Assembly: GCA_026400695.1 (NCBI GenBank)
Contig: JAPLON010000129.1
Span: 1 to 20,654 of the forward strand
Direction: 5' to 3'
Length of the DNA: 20,654 bases
From: Pseudomonadota bacterium
Lineage (GTDB): Bacteria; Pseudomonadota; Alphaproteobacteria; Paracaedibacterales; CAITNM01
Shown: in pieces, positions 16,557-20,654 of the stretch
Layout of the letters: the number at the start of each line of letters is the position of its first letter
How positions within the stretch are numbered: the first letter of the stretch is position 1
Notes under the pieces: generated by a model
Told to the model about the DNA's origin: nothing
Databases searched by the model: none
What the model saw: only the letters and a program-made list of their open reading frames with translations
Translations under genes and position numbers: made by a program

Positions 16557-16760
16557 ATGTCTTTTGGAACCTTTTTAAGTATGTCACTTAGTTTGTGCTT
16601 ACGGTTTGTCATGCGTGTAGCTTTCACGATCTTAATCGGTTATTATATTGACAGGTTTTTAGGTACTTTCCCGTTTGTAATGATTTTTTCTATTATTCCT
16701 GGGGGGTACTTGGGATGGTTGTCTCTTGTACGGGTGGATTTTAAAAAAGAAGTGAAATGA
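16557..16760 (+). CDS. atpI: AtpI-like protein, F0F1 ATP synthase accessory subunit
   Basis: A 67-residue protein with two membrane helices. The first contains the AtpI/AtpQ-type pattern IGYYIDRFLGTFPFVMI, the second FSIIPGGYLGWLSLVR, matching the GxxxDxxxxTxP...G layout of the family. AtpI assists assembly of the c-ring. It is shorter than many homologues, which have a longer N-terminal tail; I see no better upstream start. Position supports the call: its stop overlaps the atpB start as ATGA at 16757-16760, and F0 genes follow. Confidence 0.8.
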   Translation: MSFGTFLSMSLSLCLRFVMRVAFTILIGYYIDRFLGTFPFVMIFSIIPGGYLGWLSLVRVDFKKEVK

Positions 16761-17500
16761 TTGATCCTCTTCATCAATTTCAAATTCGACGTCTGATACC
16801 AATATCATTTGGTGGATGGGATATTTCATATACGAATTCTGCTTTGTGGATGACTATTGGTTTAATCATAGTTTGTTTATTTTTTTATATATCTTTAAAG
16901 AAGGAAGAATTAATTCCTAACCGTTTGCAAGCTTCTGCAGAAATTATTTTTGGGTTTTTGTCAGATATGGTTAAGTCGTACATTGGCCGAGAAGGTATGC
17001 AATTTTTTCCGTTTATTTTTACACTTTTCTGGTTTGTGCTAATGGGAAATTTGCTGGGGCTATTTCCGTACAGTTTTACTTACACCAGCCATATAGTGGT
17101 GACATTTTCTTTGGCTATAGTTGCTTTTATTGCGGCAAATGTTGTTGGTTTTAAAAAGCATGGTTTAGGTATGTTTCATTTGTTTTTGCCAAAGGGTATA
17201 CCAGTGTTTTTAGCGCCGCTTATGATTGTAATTGAGCTTATTTCCTATTTGGCTCGTCCTTTTAGTTTGAGTATTCGTTTGTTTGCTAATATGATGGCCG
17301 GACATTTAATTTTAAAACTTTTTGCGGGTTTTTCCGTGATGTTGGGGCAAAGTAAGTCCCTGCTTGCAGTTTTGGGAATTTTACCGCTAGTGTTGAACAT
17401 AGGTGTTACAGGGTTGGAATTCTTGGTTGCAGTTTTGCAAACCTATGTATTTACTTTACTAACCTGTTTATATATTAATGATGCAATTAATTTACACTAA
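16757..17500 (+). CDS. atpB: ATP synthase F0 subunit a
   Basis: Subunit a provides the proton half-channels beside the c-ring. The 247-residue product has normal length and the essential Arg in the helix RPFSLSIRLFANMMAGH, MGNLLGLFPYSFTYTSH in an earlier helix, and LEFLVAVLQTYVFTLLTCLYINDA at the C-terminus, with conserved Glu and Gln in the Arg-facing helix. It overlaps atpI by 4 bases and is followed by atpE 15 nt later. Confidence 0.98.
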   Translation: MIDPLHQFQIRRLIPISFGGWDISYTNSALWMTIGLIIVCLFFYISLKKEELIPNRLQASAEIIFGFLSDMVKSYIGREGMQFFPFIFTLFWFVLMGNLLGLFPYSFTYTSHIVVTFSLAIVAFIAANVVGFKKHGLGMFHLFLPKGIPVFLAPLMIVIELISYLARPFSLSIRLFANMMAGHLILKLFAGFSVMLGQSKSLLAVLGILPLVLNIGVTGLEFLVAVLQTYVFTLLTCLYINDAINLH

Positions 17501-17515
17501 AACAAGGAGACAATA

Positions 17516-17743
17516 ATGGATTTAGCAGCAGCAAAAATGATTGGGGCTGGTTTAGCAATGACAGCTGGACTTGGCGCTGGTATTGGTTTAGGCAATATTT
17601 TTAATGGTATTGTTTCTGGAATTGCGCGCAATCCAGAAGCGAAAGATGAAATTTTTAAAGCAGGTTTGATTGGTGCAGCACTTACAGAAGCAGTTATGTT
17701 GTTTGCGCTAGGAACAGCTATGACAATGATGTTTGCCTTTTAA
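17516..17743 (+). CDS. atpE: ATP synthase F0 subunit c
   Basis: Subunit c is the hairpin that forms the rotating ring. The 75-residue product has the first helix GLGAGIGLGNIFNGI with its glycine packing motif, the polar loop RNPEAKDE, and the second helix with the ion-binding carboxylate Glu in GAALTEAVMLFALG. No sodium-site residues stand out, so protons are the likely ion. A strong AAGGAGA (17504-17510) precedes the ATG, expected for a subunit needed in many copies. Confidence 0.98.
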   Translation: MDLAAAKMIGAGLAMTAGLGAGIGLGNIFNGIVSGIARNPEAKDEIFKAGLIGAALTEAVMLFALGTAMTMMFAF

Positions 17744-17746
17744 ATT

Positions 17747-18205
17747 ATGCCACAGCTTGATATCAGCACGTATTTACCCCAGATATTTTGGCTAAGTATT
17801 ATTTTTAGTACAATGCTTGGGGTTTTTATTGGGATATTTTTGCCAAAATTATCGAGAATTTTTCAAAAACGGTATGATGTAGTTGAGCAAGCGGATGATA
17901 GAATTGAATCTTTAAAAGATAGCAGTCTTAAGTTACGAAAATCATACGAAGAACAAAAGAATGAGATCTTAAAAAATACCCAGGACCAAATAGACTCTGC
18001 TTTGGCTAGTGTTCGTGATTTTCATGAAAAGAGATTACATGCTTTGGAAACTGAAATTCAACAAGAATTGAGCCGTATTAGGGATAATCATGGTATGCGT
18101 GCTGAAGAATTTTCAGAATCTTATAAAGATGTTATTGATGAGGCGGTAGAACTAACATTAAAAAAATTAGGAATGCGACAGGTGGGAGGAAAAGATGGAT
18201 TCTAG
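17747..18205 (+). CDS. atpF': ATP synthase F0 subunit b'
   Basis: Subunits b and b' form the peripheral stalk that stops F1 from turning. This 152-residue copy starts with the b'-type MPQLDISTYLPQIFWLSIIF, one membrane helix (about 12-32), then a long charged coiled coil. The separate b' and b pair is typical of alphaproteobacteria, cyanobacteria and plastids. It begins 3 nt after the atpE stop and overlaps atpF by 11 bases. It is sometimes named atpG or atpF2, so the symbol is a matter of convention. Confidence 0.92.
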   Translation: MPQLDISTYLPQIFWLSIIFSTMLGVFIGIFLPKLSRIFQKRYDVVEQADDRIESLKDSSLKLRKSYEEQKNEILKNTQDQIDSALASVRDFHEKRLHALETEIQQELSRIRDNHGMRAEEFSESYKDVIDEAVELTLKKLGMRQVGGKDGF

Positions 18206-18674
18206 TTTTTTCATTTTGATAAGCTTTTTAGTTTTTGCTTATATTTTTTACAAGAAAATTTGGCCAAGTATAATTAATATACTTGATGATTATATTTCTG
18301 CTATTCAAAGACGGTTTAATGAAATTCAAATATCTACCAAAGAACAAGAAAAATTAGAAATTGTTAATCAGAAGAAGCTGCAGAGCTTACAAAAAGAAAT
18401 TGAAGTCATTAAAACTGAGTCTTTAAAAAAAATAGAATTTTTAAAACAAAAAATTAATGAGGATATGGAACACCAATATGTTAATCGTCAAAAAAGCTTC
18501 CAACAAGCCACAAAGAGGGTTAAGAGTCAACAACGAAGGGTTTTACAGTCTAGGTGTGTTGATGAGATTTTTGAAAAAATTATACAGAGGATTGAAAAAA
18601 GTTCATCACTTGAAGACGAATATATGGTATCAGTAACTGAAATCATTAAAGCTGACGTTGCATCTACATCATGA
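18195..18674 (+). CDS. atpF: ATP synthase F0 subunit b
   Basis: The 159-residue protein has a short N-terminal membrane helix (SSFFILISFLVFAYIFYKKIWPSI), with a family-typical turn into a long Lys/Glu-rich coiled coil and a C-terminal helix that would contact the delta subunit. GGGAGG at 18184-18189 precedes the ATG at 18195 inside the b' gene. Its stop overlaps the murF start as ATGA (18671-18674). The F1 genes (atpHAGDC) are not in this window, the split layout common in alphaproteobacteria. Confidence 0.92.
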   Translation: MDSSFFILISFLVFAYIFYKKIWPSIINILDDYISAIQRRFNEIQISTKEQEKLEIVNQKKLQSLQKEIEVIKTESLKKIEFLKQKINEDMEHQYVNRQKSFQQATKRVKSQQRRVLQSRCVDEIFEKIIQRIEKSSSLEDEYMVSVTEIIKADVASTS

Positions 18675-20074
18675 CTCGCTGGACAAAAGATTCTTTAAAA
18701 ACTGCTCTTAATCTTGATGTGCCTTTTGATGTTGCCTCTCACAACCTGTGTATTGATACACGGCAGATTCAACGAGGTGATGTATTTATTGCTATTAAGG
18801 GAGATAAAGATGGTCATGAGTATGTTAAGAAAGCATTTGAGCAAGGTGCTGTTTGCGCAATCGTTGAGTGTACTCCTGCCAACATCAGTGATACTTCCAG
18901 GCTAATTTACGTTGATGATACTTTAAAAGCACTTACTTCCTTAGGAATTTATGGAAGAAGTATGGCCAAAAAACTTAGGGCAATTGCGGTTACAGGTAGT
19001 GTTGGTAAAACAACAACAAAAGAAATGTTACGTTCAGTTTTGCATTGTTTTGGTCCTACAATTTATTCTAAGGCTAGTTATAACAATTACCTTGGTGTGC
19101 CATTAAGCTTGGCTTTACTAAGTAACGATAGCAAGTTTGGCGTTTTTGAGGTGGGCATGAATCATGTCGGAGAAATTGCTCCGCTTGCAAAAATTGTTGA
19201 TCCAGAAATTGCAATTATTACTACAATTTCACCTTCACATATTGGCAACATGGGATCCTTAGAGGCAATTGTTGATGAAAAGTGTCAAATTTTTGCTGGA
19301 TTGCGTGAAAATGGCATAGCTATGGTGCATGGTGATCATCCTCTATTTGATCGTATGCAGAGCAATGCCAAAGCGCATGGTGTGCACAATATTTTTACAG
19401 TTGGATGTAAAGCTGGGTTGGATGCGAGATTGCTACATTATCAGCCAGTGCAGCAAGGTACCAAAGGTTTGGTTACGGCTGAAATTTTTGGAAAAATTGT
19501 TGCCTATCCTTTACAGTTTGCTGGCGATCACTACGCATTTGATAGTTTGTACGTATTGCTTACTGCAGAGGTGCTGGGTATTGATTTGGGTGAAGCTATA
19601 CAACAATTAGCTAAAGTTCAACCAGTAATTGGCCGTGGTCAAATGCATAATTTGCAATTGTCGAATGGTTTGCCAATTTTTGTGTTTGATGATGCATACA
19701 ATGCTAATCCAACTTCGATGAAAGCTGGGTTAAAGTCATTTTCTACTATGCAACACCAAGGTAAGCGCATTGCGGTAATTGGGCAAATGGGAGAGTTAGG
19801 TGAACATAGCGATGCTTACCATATAGAAATTGCTCAATACATTAATAGCTTACCGCTAGATCGCGTTCATGTAGTTGGCTCCGCAGCAAAAGGCATGTAC
19901 CAAGAAATTGATACGCAAAAGCGTGGTGACTGGTTTGCGACAGTTGACGATATGAAAGAAAGTTTTGTTAATGAATTAACAGGGCATGAGAGCATATTCT
20001 TAAAGGGATCCTTATCTCAAAGGTTGCAGGAGCTCGTTGCTTTGCTTAAGAATCAGCTTAGGTCTGTGGCTTAA
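18671..20074 (+). CDS. murF: UDP-MurNAc-tripeptide-D-Ala-D-Ala ligase
   Basis: MurF adds D-Ala-D-Ala to UDP-MurNAc-tripeptide, the last cytoplasmic step of the peptidoglycan precursor. The 467-residue protein has the three Mur-ligase domains: N-terminal substrate domain with DTRQIQRGDVFIAIKG (29-44), central ATPase domain with the P-loop VTGSVGKTTTKEML (107-120), YNNYLGVPLSLAL and the EVGMNHVGEI motif, and a C-terminal domain with FDDAYNANPTSMKA. Length is normal. It overlaps atpF by 4 bases and so is probably translated from the F0 transcript, away from other mur genes. Its TAA stop shares the TTAA at 20071-20074 with the stop of the convergent ATPase remnant. Confidence 0.97.
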   Translation: MTRWTKDSLKTALNLDVPFDVASHNLCIDTRQIQRGDVFIAIKGDKDGHEYVKKAFEQGAVCAIVECTPANISDTSRLIYVDDTLKALTSLGIYGRSMAKKLRAIAVTGSVGKTTTKEMLRSVLHCFGPTIYSKASYNNYLGVPLSLALLSNDSKFGVFEVGMNHVGEIAPLAKIVDPEIAIITTISPSHIGNMGSLEAIVDEKCQIFAGLRENGIAMVHGDHPLFDRMQSNAKAHGVHNIFTVGCKAGLDARLLHYQPVQQGTKGLVTAEIFGKIVAYPLQFAGDHYAFDSLYVLLTAEVLGIDLGEAIQQLAKVQPVIGRGQMHNLQLSNGLPIFVFDDAYNANPTSMKAGLKSFSTMQHQGKRIAVIGQMGELGEHSDAYHIEIAQYINSLPLDRVHVVGSAAKGMYQEIDTQKRGDWFATVDDMKESFVNELTGHESIFLKGSLSQRLQELVALLKNQLRSVA

Positions 20075-20517
20075 GTTGATAGGTGGGCTATTTTTAGTTT
20101 TGCGCTGTTGGCACCATCACCAACTAGAAGGTGCATTTCTTCGCTAAACTCAACGATTTCAGCTTTTGCGGAACGCCCTTCTTCAGTGCGTACTAGTTCT
20201 TGGCAAACTACGGCTAGAATTTGCCCAGCTAGCAAATTAGGAGCGATGCCTAAATCAATTAAGCGTGCTGGTGCCACAAAGGGACATGATGCATGGATTG
20301 TTGCTAAAACCAAGTGACCTGTCATTGAAGCTCTTAAAGCCATTTTGGCCGTATCTTCGTCGCGAATTTCTCCGATTAAAATAACATCAGGATCATGCCT
20401 CAACATTGACCTAACACCATCGGCGAAGTTAATTACTCCTGCTTCATGAATTTCTGTTTGGCGAACGCCATTAACCCTGTATTCAATTGGTTGTTCAAGG
20501 GTCATAATATTTTTTTT
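20071..20517 (-). pseudogene. GspE/PilB-type secretion ATPase, 3' remnant cut by an IS
   Basis: These ATPases power type II secretion or type IV pilus extension. Only the last 149 or so codons are present. They begin KKNIMTLEQPIEYRVNG and keep the Asp box/Walker B region DPDVILIGEIRDEDTA, the His box MTGHLVLATIHAS and CQELVRTEEGRSAKAEIVEF near the C-terminus. The Walker A motif, which should lie some 40-50 residues upstream, is missing: on the minus strand the reading meets stop codons and a transposase tail at once. A cysteine tetrad seen in many GspE/PilB proteins is absent, possibly a lineage trait. The nearest ATG (20505) would give 144 residues without Walker A, not a working ATPase. Confidence 0.82.
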
Positions 20518-20654
20518 GGGGCTGTACCAGATAACTAAAAAAGAACAGCCTTAATCCATTGCTTTAACTGGCTTAATTGAGCTTTTGGATTAGGGTTATT
20601 AAATCGCCACTCAGATTCCTTTAGAAATAGAGGAAAATTTTCTTTTGGTACACC
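20518..20654 (-). mobile_element. End of an insertion sequence, probably IS1595 family
   Basis: Sequence homologous to the secretion ATPase stops near 20517, and from there the plus strand reads GGGGCTGTACCAGATAACT, a plausible terminal inverted repeat; the transposase stop codon sits 17 nt inside it. The other end, the second inverted repeat and target duplication lie outside the window, so the exact boundary is uncertain by a few bases. Confidence 0.6.
20535..20654 (-). CDS. IS transposase C-terminal fragment, probably IS1595/ISXO2-like
   Basis: The minus strand is open from the window edge to a TAG at 20535, giving 39 residues that are the end of a larger gene. The segment GVPKENFPLFLKESEWRFNN resembles the C-terminal part of ISXO2-like DDE transposases of the IS1595 family (xGxxKxxFxLYLKExEFRFN), followed by a basic tail with LSQLKQWIKAVL. 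Family assignment rests on this short motif recalled from memory. The gene enters from outside the window; its integrity cannot be judged. Confidence 0.6.
   Translation of the reverse strand, partial: GVPKENFPLFLKESEWRFNNPNPKAQLSQLKQWIKAVLF

Noticed and set aside
20071..20505. A functional 144-residue ATPase starting at the ATG at 20505
   Set aside because: It would lack Walker A and begins in the middle of a conserved strand, directly after an IS end, so it is a remnant.

Overview
The window looks like a piece of an AT-rich alphaproteobacterial chromosome, plausibly from a host-associated lineage near Holosporales/Rickettsiales. That placement is inferred from gene content and base composition; no 16S gene is present. 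Pointers are a split F0 ATP synthase locus with separate b' and b subunits, a small Coq7 next to DsbB, a ComEC with no visible metallo-beta-lactamase domain, and an insertion sequence that has cut a secretion ATPase gene. I saw no tRNA, rRNA or CRISPR array, and no gene-free stretch above 300 bases.

Layout. 1-1782 (-): the first 594 residues of a large secreted, Ala/Glu/Lys-rich coiled-coil protein whose end lies outside the window. 1899-2459 (-): rpmI-rplT. 2610-5726 (-): comEC, xseB and an unrecognised secreted 249-residue protein in one direction. 5891-8168 (+): an MshL/PilQ-type lipoprotein secretin and a Gph-like HAD phosphatase. 8171-9794 (-): YqaA/DedA-like membrane protein, dsbB and coq7 with overlapping ends. 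9886-11715 (+): glmS, followed by a hairpin shared with the convergent hpf. 11760-14089 (-): an MsbA-type ABC exporter and long-form hpf. 14158-15324 (+): an O-antigen ligase/polymerase-like membrane protein. 15427-16463 (+): a Gly/Met/Pro repeat exoprotein gene broken by an exact 47-bp tandem duplication. 16557-20074 (+): atpI-atpB-atpE-atpF'-atpF-murF, tightly coupled. 20071-20654 (-): the 3' remnant of a GspE/PilB-type ATPase cut by an IS element, of which only the transposase tail is visible.

How the genes fit together. Envelope functions dominate: GlmS supplies glucosamine-6-phosphate for peptidoglycan and lipid A, MurF completes the UDP-MurNAc-pentapeptide, and MsbA with the ligase-like protein suggests lipopolysaccharide export and assembly. 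DsbB passes electrons from disulfide formation to ubiquinone, which Coq7 helps make. A secretin, a secretion ATPase remnant and ComEC are parts of pilus/secretion/DNA-uptake machinery; the ATPase copy here is dead.

The most notable observations are the 47-bp duplication that shifts the frame of the repeat exoprotein, and the insertion-disrupted secretion ATPase standing against an apparently intact secretin.
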